Assembly (NCBI RefSeq): GCF_004920835.1
Contig: NZ_QFHO01000005.1
Span: forward strand, 124,001 to 188,000
From: Stenotrophomonas maltophilia
GTDB lineage: Bacteria; Pseudomonadota; Gammaproteobacteria; Xanthomonadales; Xanthomonadaceae
Length of the DNA stretch: 64,000 nucleotides
Direction of reading: 5' to 3'
Positions 45,165 to 54,025 of the stretch are shown here, piece after piece. Under the pieces are notes generated by a model. That model searched no databases. It had not been told where the DNA came from and saw only the letters and a list, made by a program, of their open reading frames with translations. Each line of letters begins with the position of its first letter. The stretch's first letter is position 1. The translations under genes and the position numbers were made by a program.

Positions 45165-45224
45165 TCATCCACGCATGGCGTGGATCCACCACATGGGACG
45201 GTAGATCCACACCACGCGTGGATG
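45165..45224. repeat. Inverted pair of GTAG palindromes after nagX
   Basis: A reverse element (CATCCACGCATGGCGTGGAT, near 45168) faces GTAGATCCACACCACGCGTG (from 45201). Probably the 3' boundary of the nag operon. Confidence 0.75.
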
Positions 45225-45421
45225 CTCTCCGCCTGGCTCGCTCCCGCCGCCATGATGAACAGTTTCAGCCAGGTAGAGGTGAGGTGATGCCCGATCAAGT
45301 TCGCATCTGAACTGTGATGGCTGGCACGTAATTTCACCTATCGGAACCGTTCACCACACGGCAGACTGCCTGCGCAGTAACGCATGTCCGCAGTTCCTGA
45401 TCCCCTGTCCAGGAGTGCTGT

Positions 45422-48400
45422 ATGACCCATGCCGTCCCGCGCGCATTCCGTCCGCGCCGCCTCACCGTTTCCGTGCTGCAGGCCCTGGCCGTCCCGTCCG
45501 TCATGCTGATGACCGCCAGCAGCGCCTGGGCCGGCTGCAACAACTCGGCACCGACCGCCGGCCAGACAGTCACCTGCGATGCCAATGCGCCGAATCCACA
45601 GACCGTTCCCATCACCGCCAGTGGCGCGGCCGGCATCATCGTCAACGTCGCCAATGCCGCACAGCTGCAACAGAGCGGCGGCGGAAGTGCGATTTCGCTC
45701 GTCGGTGCAGGTGGTCACCTGCTGTCCAATCTGGGGGCGATCAGTTCGACGGGGGGTGTAGCCGTCCAACTTGGTGGCGGTAGCCGCGTCGAGAACAGCG
45801 GCAGCATCAGCACGGGCAACAACGTGGCCCTGCAGTTCGTCGGCACTGGTGACAGCGTTCTGGTCAACCGCGGAACGATCAGTGGCCGCACTGGCGTGCA
45901 GTTCGGTGCCGGCAACGATCGCCTCGAGATGCAGGCCGGCAGCATTACCGGCGGCGTCCTGCAAGGGGATGGCAACGACGTGTTGCTGCTCAACGACGGA
46001 ACGATCGACAGTGTCGACCAGGGCGCCGGTGATGATCAGATGACGATCAACGGTGGCACCGTTACTGGCCTGGTGACGCAGGGCAGCGGCCGCGACGATT
46101 TCGTCATGACCGGCGGCACCGTCGGGGCCCTGCAGCAGGGTGACAACATCGATACCTTCCGCATGAGTGGCGGCCGCATCGTCGGCGCGTTCGAGGATGG
46201 CGATCAGGCCTGGATGACCGGTGGCCGCATCGGCCGGGTCAACATGAAGCTGGACAAGAACCTGTGGGACCAGTCCGGCGGCACGGTGGACGGCAACGTG
46301 GTCACCGGCTTCGACACCGATACCATCATCATCTCGGGTACGGCCTACATCGGCGGCAATATCAGCGTCAGCGGCGGCAATGACAGCGTGACCATCACCG
46401 ATGGCACCGTGCGTGGCCAGGTGCTGCTCAGTACCGGCAATGACACGTTCAACTGGAATGGCGGCGGCATCGTCTACGGCGCGATCGACATGGGCCCGGA
46501 CAACGATGTAGCCAACCTCAGTAACCTCAACCAGGCCAACATGGGCGCGGTGCCGCTGTTCGACGGTGGCGCAGGCGACGACAGGCTCAGCTTCAACAAC
46601 GTAAAGACCGCAGGCGTGGGGCGCTTCCAGAACTGGGAAGCGATCAGCCTGGCCAACAGCACCGAGCTGAACTTCGACGGCGATCTGGTGCTGGGCGACA
46701 GTGCCAGCGGCACCGGTTCGCTCACCGTGGATGACACCAGCACGGTCTACGCAGGCAGTGGCGGCCATGCCATCCGTCCGTTCAACAGTGGTGCATTGGT
46801 GGAGATGGTCAATGCAGGGCGCATCGACCTGACCGGTAGCGGCGCCGGGGATGTGTTCACTGTCCGCGGCAACTATCGCGGTGACGGCGGTGGCCTGTAC
46901 CTGCGCACCGTGCTGGGCGCGGACAATTCCACCAGCGACCGACTGGTGATCGATGGCGGCACCGCAACCGGCACTACCGGCATCGGCATTCTCAACGCCG
47001 GCGGCGGCGGAGCGGCGACGCTGGCAGACGGCATTCTGGTGGTACAGGCCTTGAATGGTGGCAGCACCGCAGCAGGCGCATTCTCCTTGTTCGCGCCGGT
47101 GTCTGCGGGTGCCTACGAGTACTTCCTGTTCAAGGGCGGCGTCAGTGCCGGCACCGGCGAGAACTGGTATCTGCGCTCCACGTTGGTCAGCGGGCCGACG
47201 CCGGCACCCAACGGCGGCGGCAGCGCGACACCGCCGCCCGTGACGCCGCCGGTGGCGCCACCTCCGCCGATCACCCCAGCGCCGCCACCGCCGCCCGAAG
47301 GCGCCACTGATCCGGACCTGACCGCGGGCGAGACCGCACCGCCACCGCCGCCTCCAGAACCCGCGCCGGTGGCCCCACCCAGCGATCCAGCGGTGCCTGA
47401 CGTGCCGGTGGCCGGCGGTGCATTGCCCGGTACCGGCGCGCCGCCGACACCGGGTGCGCGTCCCGCCGAAGGCGCGGTGGTGCCGCTGTACCGCGTGGAG
47501 ACCGCCACCTATGCGGTGGTGCCTCCGTTGCTGCGTGAGGCTTCGCTGGCCAGCCTGGGTACCTTCCACGAGCGCCAGGGCGAGCAGCGCCTGCTGTACA
47601 ACCAGGGTGCGCTGCGTACCGCATGGGGCCGGTTGGTCGGGCAGAGCAGCGAGATCCACTGGAAGGGCGATGCGCAGCCGGGCTTCGACGGCGACGTGAT
47701 GGGCCTGCAGGCCGGTCTGGATGTGTGGGCCGTGGCCAACGACAACCATCGCAACCAGATCGGCGTGTTTGTCGGACGTACCCGTGCGCAGGGCAAGACC
47801 ACCGGCCTGGCACTGGGCTGGGAAAACGTGCAGGTGGGCCAGAGCCGTTTGGATGACAAGCACGTCGGCCTGTACTGGACGTTCACCGACAGCAGCGGCG
47901 GCTATATCGACGCCGTGGCGATGCAGAGCCGCTACGACGGTCGCGTGCGTTCCTCGCGCGGGCTTGGCTTCGGCGTGAGCGGTGACGGTACCAGCGTGTC
48001 GGTGGAAGCCGGAAAGCCGCTGCTGCACTTCGGGCAATCCGCATGGTGGCTGGAGCCGCAGGTGCAGGTGATCTGGCAGCGCACTTCGCTGGACGATCGC
48101 CGCGATGAAGTGTCGAGCGTGCGCTTCGACAATGACAATGCCTGGACTGGCCGCATCGGACTGCGCCTTGCCGGCGACTACCAGCTGGCCGACAACGGCT
48201 GGCAGCCGTACTTCAAGCTCAACTACTGGCATGGCCGTTCCGGCGAGGATCGCATCCGTTTCGACGACGACGTGATCGTCAATTCGCAGCGTTCGCGTGC
48301 ACTGGAAGCCGGCGTGGGTGTGGTCGGGCGCTTCAACCGCACCATCAGCGCCTATGCCGTGGCCGACTACACGCGCGAGCTGGGGGGCGACCGCAACGAG

Positions 48401-48448
48401 AAGCGCCGCATCATCGAAGGCAACATCGGCCTGCGCGCGGATTGGTAG
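45422..48448 (+). CDS. Type V autotransporter with repetitive beta-helix passenger
   Basis: 1008 aa with AGGAG before ATG 45422 and a long signal peptide (to about ASSAWA, residue 37). The passenger (about 40-590) has irregular G-N-D-rich turns (GAGNDRLEM, GDGNDVLLL, GAGDDQMTI, GGNDSVTI), as in beta-solenoids. A Pro-rich linker (about 600-690) leads to an autotransporter barrel (about 730-1008). The protein ends in Trp; its TGG codon is followed directly by TAG, which is the TAG of a GTAG repeat. Passenger function is unknown; no protease or esterase motif was seen. Confidence 0.88.
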   Translation: MTHAVPRAFRPRRLTVSVLQALAVPSVMLMTASSAWAGCNNSAPTAGQTVTCDANAPNPQTVPITASGAAGIIVNVANAAQLQQSGGGSAISLVGAGGHLLSNLGAISSTGGVAVQLGGGSRVENSGSISTGNNVALQFVGTGDSVLVNRGTISGRTGVQFGAGNDRLEMQAGSITGGVLQGDGNDVLLLNDGTIDSVDQGAGDDQMTINGGTVTGLVTQGSGRDDFVMTGGTVGALQQGDNIDTFRMSGGRIVGAFEDGDQAWMTGGRIGRVNMKLDKNLWDQSGGTVDGNVVTGFDTDTIIISGTAYIGGNISVSGGNDSVTITDGTVRGQVLLSTGNDTFNWNGGGIVYGAIDMGPDNDVANLSNLNQANMGAVPLFDGGAGDDRLSFNNVKTAGVGRFQNWEAISLANSTELNFDGDLVLGDSASGTGSLTVDDTSTVYAGSGGHAIRPFNSGALVEMVNAGRIDLTGSGAGDVFTVRGNYRGDGGGLYLRTVLGADNSTSDRLVIDGGTATGTTGIGILNAGGGGAATLADGILVVQALNGGSTAAGAFSLFAPVSAGAYEYFLFKGGVSAGTGENWYLRSTLVSGPTPAPNGGGSATPPPVTPPVAPPPPITPAPPPPPEGATDPDLTAGETAPPPPPPEPAPVAPPSDPAVPDVPVAGGALPGTGAPPTPGARPAEGAVVPLYRVETATYAVVPPLLREASLASLGTFHERQGEQRLLYNQGALRTAWGRLVGQSSEIHWKGDAQPGFDGDVMGLQAGLDVWAVANDNHRNQIGVFVGRTRAQGKTTGLALGWENVQVGQSRLDDKHVGLYWTFTDSSGGYIDAVAMQSRYDGRVRSSRGLGFGVSGDGTSVSVEAGKPLLHFGQSAWWLEPQVQVIWQRTSLDDRRDEVSSVRFDNDNAWTGRIGLRLAGDYQLADNGWQPYFKLNYWHGRSGEDRIRFDDDVIVNSQRSRALEAGVGVVGRFNRTISAYAVADYTRELGGDRNEKRRIIEGNIGLRADW

Positions 48449-48560
48449 CGCCGGGCCACGCCCGGCGGCGTGGCCCGCTCTGATAGGTGCCGACCTCGGT
48501 CGGCACCTATTCCGCCGACGCCATGACCCTGCTCTGGTAGGTGTCGACCTTGGTCGACAC
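48445..48560. repeat. Three GTAG-type palindromes, the first overlapping a stop codon
   Basis: GTAGCGCCGGGCCACGCCCG (from 48445) supplies the autotransporter TAG. Next ATAGGTGCCGACCTCGGTCG (from 48483, symmetric) and GTAGGTGTCGACCTTGGTCG (from 48537). Confidence 0.8.
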
Positions 48561-48576
48561 GAATCCATCGGTGCCA

Positions 48577-49005
48577 TTACCCCGCGCATTCACCCGGCGC
48601 CACCAGCGCGCTGGCATGATCGGCCAACACCACCACCGCGTGCAGCAGGCCTTCCTCCACCTGCGGCGGACACTGCGCCTGCGCATCGTCTGTCTCGCGC
48701 GCCGACTGTGCAGCCAGCAGTACCCCGCCGCACGCAGACAATGCTGCCAAGCAGCGCGTCGCCTCCGCCAGTTCCCGGCCACGCACATCGCTGAGTTGCC
48801 GTTCGCGCCAGACCTGACCATCGGCGGCGTGGCTTTGCGCGATGCCGTGTAACCGGGCGAAGAAGGCCGGCGGCGGAGCGTGTTCATGGGCTTCTGTGAG
48901 CGCATCTTCCAACGCTTCGGCTGCGGCATTGGAGAGCTGCAGGCCGGGCATTGCGGCACCGAGCAGTACATGCAGACGTGGGTAGGTGGGGTAGAGCGTG
49001 GTCAT
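48577..49005 (-). CDS. Small protein of unknown function
   Basis: 142 aa from the ATG at 49005, with GAGGTT upstream; the longer frame has no better start. Sequence begins MTTLYPTYPRLHVLLGAAMP. Ala-rich and mostly helical, without signal peptide or membrane segment. I do not recognise a family. A ribosome site and codon use similar to neighbours favour a real gene. Confidence 0.5.
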   Translation of the reverse strand: MTTLYPTYPRLHVLLGAAMPGLQLSNAAAEALEDALTEAHEHAPPPAFFARLHGIAQSHAADGQVWRERQLSDVRGRELAEATRCLAALSACGGVLLAAQSARETDDAQAQCPPQVEEGLLHAVVVLADHASALVAPGECAG

Positions 49006-49422
49006 GGCAGCAACCTCACAAGGCTGGGCCACCTGCAGGAATGCAAGGTGGCGGGCGGTGCGGGTTGGCGTGCCGGTGAAGCTACCCAAAGGAAACGAAG
49101 CCGGCGGATCGGAAGGATCCCCACGCAGCGCCCGCCGCAGAACGACGGACGGTGCAGTATTCGAGCCCGCGACATGGTCGCAAGCCCGACTTCAGGTAGC
49201 TTCATTCAGGACGCCAATCCCGGCCAGCGCAGGAGGCGCCGACGGAGGTAACCTTCTCGCGCTCTACGTGGCGATGACATGGGCAAAGTTGCAATTTGCT
49301 GATCGCGTGCACGCTGTCTTGCTGCAACCCGCGACCGGGCCAGATACGACAGTTCGCGCATGGTGGAAACCATCACCCGCGAGCTATCCTGCGCGCCTGA
49401 CCCAACGACAAGGAAACGTCGC
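49006..49422. other. 417-bp divergent intergenic region
   Basis: Between the small minus-strand gene and the S41 peptidase gene. No GTAG repeat, hairpin with T-tract or convincing ORF is seen. Promoters for both directions are presumably here; TTGCTG near 49318 with GATACG downstream is a weak candidate for the peptidase. Confidence 0.35.
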
Positions 49423-50460
49423 ATGCAGGTTCGCAAGGGAGTGCGTCGCATCGGCGCGCTGATGCTCGTGTTGCTGGCGACCCGCGCCATGGCCGATACG
49501 CCAAGCGCGGTCGAGATACCCTCGCCGGAGGCCCAGGCCGAGATCCTCGCCCTGCTTGAACGCCAGGCGCTGTATAGCGATCGGGTGGACTGGCCCGCCA
49601 CCCGCGTACGCCTGCAATCGGCGCAGGGCGACCCCGCGCAACGGCTGGCCGTTCTGCGCGAAGCCATTGCGCTCAGCACCGGCCACCATGGTGCGTGGAC
49701 AACGACCCAGCGCCAGCGCGAATCCCTCGCGCGTGCGCAGCAGGCCGGTGCCGCCGCCGTGGACCGGGCCAGGGCCGCTGATGCGGTGGATGCGCGCATC
49801 GGCTGGGTGGTCATCGAGGGCTATGCCTCCACGCCCGGCGCGACGCCGCAGGAAAAATTCCGCCAGGACATCCAGCGTGCCGCGCGCTGGCAGCAGGTCA
49901 TCCGCAGCAAGGACGACGGCGCGCGCTGTGGCTGGATCGTCGACCTGCGGGACAACGGCGGTGGCGCCATGTGGCCGATGCTGCTGGGCATGGCCCCGCT
50001 GCTGCGCACCTCGGTGGTGAACAACGAGGACGTGGGCTCGTTCGAAACCGCGCACGGGCCGCAGCGCTGGACGTTGACGGCGACCGCTGTGCAGCTGGCA
50101 GGCAAGCCATTGCTGGATTTCGGCCAGTCCGGTTATGTGCTGCGGCAGCCTGGCGCGCCGGTGGCGGTGCTGTTCGGGACCCGCACCGGCAGCTCGGGCG
50201 AGGCTTCGGTGCTGGCGTGGCGTGGCCGCCCGCAGGCGCGGAGTTTCGGCCAGCCGACCGCGGGTGTCTCCACCGGCAATGTCGTGCACACGCTTGCCGA
50301 TGGCAGTCGCCTGCTGCTGACCACCAGCGTGATGCGCGACCGCAATGATCGTGGCGATGGGTTGAAGATCGAGCCTGACCAGCGCATCGAGGGGGAGGTC
50401 GCCACCGTGGCTGCCGCCCAGGCCTGGCTGCTGGCCCAGCCCGCCTGCCAGGGCCACTGA
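49423..50460 (+). CDS. Secreted S41-family peptidase without PDZ domain
   Basis: 345 aa from ATG 49423 (AAGGA upstream), signal peptide ending RAMA-DT. A short helical N-terminal part leads to the S41 core: ARCGWIVDLRDNGGGAMWPML and GTRTGSSGEASVLAWRG (catalytic Ser region), then SFGQPTAGVSTGN in place of the usual GKG Lys loop. There is no PDZ domain, unlike Prc at 17735. The missing Lys in the G-x-P-T segment may mean a Ser-Glu type (tricorn/TSP subfamily) mechanism. Substrate unknown. Confidence 0.8.
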   Translation: MQVRKGVRRIGALMLVLLATRAMADTPSAVEIPSPEAQAEILALLERQALYSDRVDWPATRVRLQSAQGDPAQRLAVLREAIALSTGHHGAWTTTQRQRESLARAQQAGAAAVDRARAADAVDARIGWVVIEGYASTPGATPQEKFRQDIQRAARWQQVIRSKDDGARCGWIVDLRDNGGGAMWPMLLGMAPLLRTSVVNNEDVGSFETAHGPQRWTLTATAVQLAGKPLLDFGQSGYVLRQPGAPVAVLFGTRTGSSGEASVLAWRGRPQARSFGQPTAGVSTGNVVHTLADGSRLLLTTSVMRDRNDRGDGLKIEPDQRIEGEVATVAAAQAWLLAQPACQGH

Positions 50461-50463
50461 GCC

Positions 50464-50799
50464 ATGATCCTGATCGGCCAACACGAACGGGTGCTGATCG
50501 TCGGCCCCATCGAAGCGCATCACTGCCTGCGCTGCCAGACGGAAACCGAGTTCGCCCCGCAGTTGCGCTACAGGATGGCGCGCATCGACCTGCTGTTCGG
50601 CTTCACCTACCAGCGCCGTTACGAGCTGGCCTGCACCCGCTGCGGGCACGGTTGGCTGCTGGACACCGACACCCTGGACCAGCAGCTGGGCGGGGTGCCG
50701 ATCCCGTGGCGGCATCGCTTCGGCCTGCCGCTGATGCTGGTGGTGGTAACCGGGCTGGCCCTGCTGGGCTGGCTGTGGCGGCACGGATTCATCGGTTGA
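50464..50799 (+). CDS. Zinc-ribbon membrane protein
   Basis: 111 aa, 3 bases after the peptidase stop. Two CxxC pairs (CLRCQTE and CTRCGHGW) form a likely zinc ribbon on the cytoplasmic side, followed by one membrane segment (about residues 86-105). Function unknown; probably cotranscribed with the peptidase. Confidence 0.7.
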   Translation: MILIGQHERVLIVGPIEAHHCLRCQTETEFAPQLRYRMARIDLLFGFTYQRRYELACTRCGHGWLLDTDTLDQQLGGVPIPWRHRFGLPLMLVVVTGLALLGWLWRHGFIG

Positions 50800-50848
50800 G
50801 GGCCGGGGCTGTTAAAGTCTGTCCTGCAATCACGTACCGGAAGCGACC

Positions 50849-51283
50849 ATGGACCACGACACCCCGTTCGAACCCCTCAACGACCTCGAGGTGCGCCTGC
50901 TGCAGGCCCAGGACGGCACGCTGACCGCGGCCCAGTTCCTCGATGGCCTGCTGACCTCGACGGCGTTCGTGCTGCTGGACAAAGCCATCGGCGAAGACGG
51001 TGCCTGGGATGAAAGCATTTCGCCGCTGGTGCTGACCAGCGAGAACGGCGAGGCGATGTTCGCGGTGTTCACCGCGCCCGAGCGCGCCGGCCTGTGGCAC
51101 GAGCAGCTGCCGCAGTTTGCGCATGCCATGCCGATCGCGGTGCACGCGCTGCTGGCCGGTATCGGCGATGGCGTGGGCCTGGTGCTGAACCCGGGCCTGG
51201 ATGTGGGCATGGAGATGATTCCCGATGCCGTGGCCCAGCTGAAGCAGCGTGCGGCGGCGATCACACGTGGCATGGCGCATTGA
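50849..51283 (+). CDS. SseB-family protein
   Basis: 144 aa, starting MDHDTPFEPLNDLEVRLLQA. FLDGLLTSTAFVLLDKAIG, PLVLTSENGEAMFAVFTAPE and VLNPGLDVGMEMIP match the SseB N-terminal domain family. Family role is poorly defined (linked to serine sensitivity in E. coli). No signal peptide. Confidence 0.78.
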   Translation: MDHDTPFEPLNDLEVRLLQAQDGTLTAAQFLDGLLTSTAFVLLDKAIGEDGAWDESISPLVLTSENGEAMFAVFTAPERAGLWHEQLPQFAHAMPIAVHALLAGIGDGVGLVLNPGLDVGMEMIPDAVAQLKQRAAAITRGMAH

Positions 51284-51422
51284 GATTGATGGCATAGAAA
51301 TCGAACCGTCCTCTTCGTTCCTTGCTGCTAGGCATTGATATGCCATTCGATTTGGGAATGTAAGAGCAAGAGCATTGGTGAAGAGCTTAAGAGCGAATAT
51401 GCTATTCAAGGAGAGAGTAGCT

Positions 51423-52410
51423 ATGCGGTCGATAGGTGTTGGTCTAGTTTTCGCTGTTTTCTCTGTAATCTATGCTTTTGAATCCAAAGCGGAAACAGTT
51501 ACATATATTCATACTGATGCTCTGGGGTCAGTAGTTGCCGAGTCAGATGAGACTGGCCGGGTGACAAAGCGCTATAGCTATGAGCCGTACGGAGCGCAGA
51601 TTGGAACTGGTATTGAAGATGGAGTGGGTTACGCCGGGCACGTGAGTGATTCGGCGACTGGGCTGAGCTACATGCAGCAGCGCTATTACGATCCAGGCTT
51701 GGGGCGTTTCTTGTCAGTGGATCCAGTCACAATGTACGGGAATGGTGATGGGAGACATTTCAATGCCTATGCATATGGATTCAACTCACCCTACACATTC
51801 AAAGATCCTGATGGCCGTTGTCCAATCTGCCCAGCCCTGTTTGGAGGCGCCGGTGGCATGGCGGTGGACTATGGGATTCAGAAGTACATGAATCCCGGAA
51901 AGCCAATCAACAAGACAGAGCTGGCAATTGCCGGCGTTGCTGGAGTTGTAACTGGTGGTACCGGCGGCCTGGTGGTTGGAGCCCTGGCGAGAGGGACGAT
52001 TTCGATCGGTCAGGTCGTAGCAATTCAAGCGACGGTGGGTGCCGCGACTGGTGTTGCGGGTACGGCTGCACAGGGCGCAATCGAAGGAACACCAGTGACA
52101 AGCGCTCAACTGGGCTTATCGGCTGTCGGCTGTCGGCGGGAGTGTTGGCAGTTTGGCGGGCAGCGGAAGTGGAAAACTCGCTGGTGACTTTTCGCAGGCG
52201 TCTACTCAAGGGGCAGTGAGTAATATGATGAAGGCGCCAGTGAGTTCACCTGCTGGCATCGGTGCACATATTGCAGAGGCGACTGCGAGCGCCGGCGCAA
52301 TTGGAGCAAAGCAAGGGGCGGTACAGGGTGCATTGTCTAATGCGGGCCAACGCGGTGCTGATGCCGCAGTTGGAACTGGACAGAAAATCGCTGAGGACAG
52401 GTTGAAGTGA
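51423..52410 (+). pseudogene. Secreted orphan RHS-core protein, frameshifted by a 7-bp duplication
   Basis: ATG 51423 has AAGGAGAG upstream and starts a signal peptide (MRSIGVGLVFAVFSVIYAF). The RHS core follows (YIHTDALGSVVAESDETGRV, YEPYGAQIG, LSYMQQRYYDPGLGRFLSVD) and ends at FKDPDGR. The variable tip is Gly/Ala rich. At 52120-52133 CGGCTGT occurs twice in tandem; the first frame then stops at 52187. Removing one copy joins it perfectly to the frame ending at 52410 (about 326 aa). GC content is lower than around it, suggesting transfer. It is far shorter than a full RHS protein. Confidence 0.75.
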
Positions 52411-52604
52411 TGAGATTTTTTAATCGATCTCTCCTTGTGTACGAGCTTGGGCTTCTAGTCGTATTCATACTGGTCGCATTCTTCATCACCCGGTTCAATC
52501 CGGTGGAGACGCTCCGGTTGGGTGGATGGCTGTTCCTCTTGATGCAACCCATCTTGTTGGGTGCTCATGCTGTCGACCATTTTTCGCGCAAGCGCCGTCG
52601 ATAG
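52410..52604 (+). CDS. Small membrane protein next to the RHS gene
   Basis: 64 aa, ATG overlapping the RHS stop (TGATG). Two hydrophobic segments (LLVYELGLLVVFILVAFFIT and LGGWLFLLMQPILLGAHAV) and a basic end (FSRKRRR). Position right after an RHS tip is where immunity proteins usually lie, but that role is only inferred. Low GC like its neighbour. Confidence 0.55.
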   Translation: MRFFNRSLLVYELGLLVVFILVAFFITRFNPVETLRLGGWLFLLMQPILLGAHAVDHFSRKRRR

Positions 52605-52617
52605 ACGGGAGATGTGA

Positions 52618-52643
52618 AGGTGCCGGCCAGCGACCGGCACTAC
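52618..52643. repeat. GTAG palindrome (reverse)
   Basis: GGTGCCGGCCAGCGACCGGC followed by ACTAC. It marks the boundary between the low-GC RHS island and cca. Confidence 0.75.
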
Positions 52644-52651
52644 CCGGTGCT

Positions 52652-53872
52652 TCAGCGGGCGGCGGCGATGGCTTTCACCCGCGCCTTGGCCAGTGCTTCA
52701 CCGATGGCCGGGCCCTTCAGATGCGTGGTATCCAGATCGCGTGCCTGCACTGACAGCGCCGCCTGGTGCAGGCGCTTGAGCGTTTCGCCCTGTGGGTAGT
52801 CGGCATCGTCGAAACCGAGCCGGCCGCGTTTGTCGGCCTCGCAGCACAGTGCGATGCGCGCCACGCGTTCTGGCCGGCGCAGCGCATCGCAGCGGCCCAG
52901 CAGTTCCAGCACGGTGGCATCGCGCAGCTCGTCGATGCGGTGCACGTTCAAGTGCTCACGGCAGACGGCCTCGGCCAGCTGCTGGTGTTCGGTGGGAACC
53001 TTCAGCCGTGCACACAGTTCCTTCAACGGCTTGATGCCGCGCTGCTCGTGCATGATGTGGCGCGGCCATTCCTCCGGCGGGGTCAAGCCCTTGCCGAGGT
53101 CGTGGGTGAGGGCAGCGAAGCCGACCAGGTCATCACCCGGCGCCAGTTTCGCGGCCATGTCGCTGACCATTTCCTGGTGGATGCCGGTGTCGACTTCCGG
53201 GTGGAATTCCGCGCGCTGCGGCACGCCGTACAGCGCTTCCAGTTCGGGCAGGATCGGGCCCAGTGCCTGTGCATCGTGCAGCGTGCGCAGGAAGGCGGAG
53301 GGCCGTTCACTGACCAGCGCCTTGCGCAGTTCCTGCCAGACGCGTTCCGGCACCAGCGCGTCCAGCTCGCCACTGGCGGCGACCTCGCGCATCAGTGCCA
53401 TGGTCTCTTCGGCGATGGTGAAGCCCAGCGGCGCGAAGCGCGCCATGAAGCGCGCCGCGCGCAGCACGCGCAGCGGGTCTTCGACAAAGGCCGGACCGAC
53501 GTGCCGCAGCACACGCTGTTCGATATCGCGTAGGCCGCCGTAAGGATCGACCAGTGAGCCGGTCTCCTCATCGCAGGCGATCGCGTTGATGGTGAAGTCG
53601 CGGCGCTGCAGGTCTTCTTCAAGGGTGACCGCCGGATCGGCATCGACCACGAAGCCGCGATAGCCACGGCCGGATTTGCGCTCGGTGCGAGCCAGCGCGT
53701 ACTCCTCGCCGGTCTTCGGGTGCAGGAACACCGGGAAATCGCGGCCCACCGCAGTAAAGCCCTGCGCTTCCATCTGCGTGGGCGTGGCGCCGACGACGAC
53801 CCAGTCACGGTCGCCGGCCGGGCGCTGCAGCAGGCGGTCGCGTACGGCGCCGCCGACAAGATAGATCTTCAT
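52652..53872 (-). CDS. cca: Multifunctional CCA tRNA nucleotidyltransferase
   Basis: 406 aa from ATG 53872 ([15 protein letters not shown]), the family's usual start; an ATG three codons earlier is possible. [10 protein letters not shown] carries the two catalytic Asp of the nucleotidyltransferase. [10 protein letters not shown] and [12 protein letters not shown] bind CTP/ATP and the tRNA. The HD domain ([11 protein letters not shown]) gives the phosphatase/phosphodiesterase activities of gammaproteobacterial Cca. It adds or repairs the 3' CCA of tRNAs. Confidence 0.95.
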   Translation of the reverse strand: MKIYLVGGAVRDRLLQRPAGDRDWVVVGATPTQMEAQGFTAVGRDFPVFLHPKTGEEYALARTERKSGRGYRGFVVDADPAVTLEEDLQRRDFTINAIACDEETGSLVDPYGGLRDIEQRVLRHVGPAFVEDPLRVLRAARFMARFAPLGFTIAEETMALMREVAASGELDALVPERVWQELRKALVSERPSAFLRTLHDAQALGPILPELEALYGVPQRAEFHPEVDTGIHQEMVSDMAAKLAPGDDLVGFAALTHDLGKGLTPPEEWPRHIMHEQRGIKPLKELCARLKVPTEHQQLAEAVCREHLNVHRIDELRDATVLELLGRCDALRRPERVARIALCCEADKRGRLGFDDADYPQGETLKRLHQAALSVQARDLDTTHLKGPAIGEALAKARVKAIAAAR

Positions 53873-53898
53873 GGGGGGCATGATGGCATGCCCGACCT

Positions 53899-53978
53899 GT
53901 AGAGCCGAGCCTATGCTCGGCTGATCAGCTGGTAGCGCGACGGGACAGAACGGCAGCCGAGCGTGGGTTCGGCTCCAC
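53899..53978. repeat. Inverted pair of GTAG palindromes
   Basis: GTAGAGCCGAGCCTATGCTC (from 53899) faces CAGCCGAGCGTGGGTTCGGC + TCCAC (to 53978). They lie between slt and cca, which share a direction. Confidence 0.75.
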
Positions 53979-54025
53979 AGGGGCAAGCGCCAGGCCGTAC
54001 CCGGCGCTCCGGCATCGGCTCGCGA

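Noticed and set aside
45338..48589. 1083-codon open frame opposite the autotransporter
   Set aside because: Shadow frame; the plus strand has a signal peptide, linker and barrel that fit a complete autotransporter.
51375..51422. Upstream start for the RHS gene
   Set aside because: It would bury the signal peptide and has no ribosome site; AAGGAGAG lies properly before 51423.
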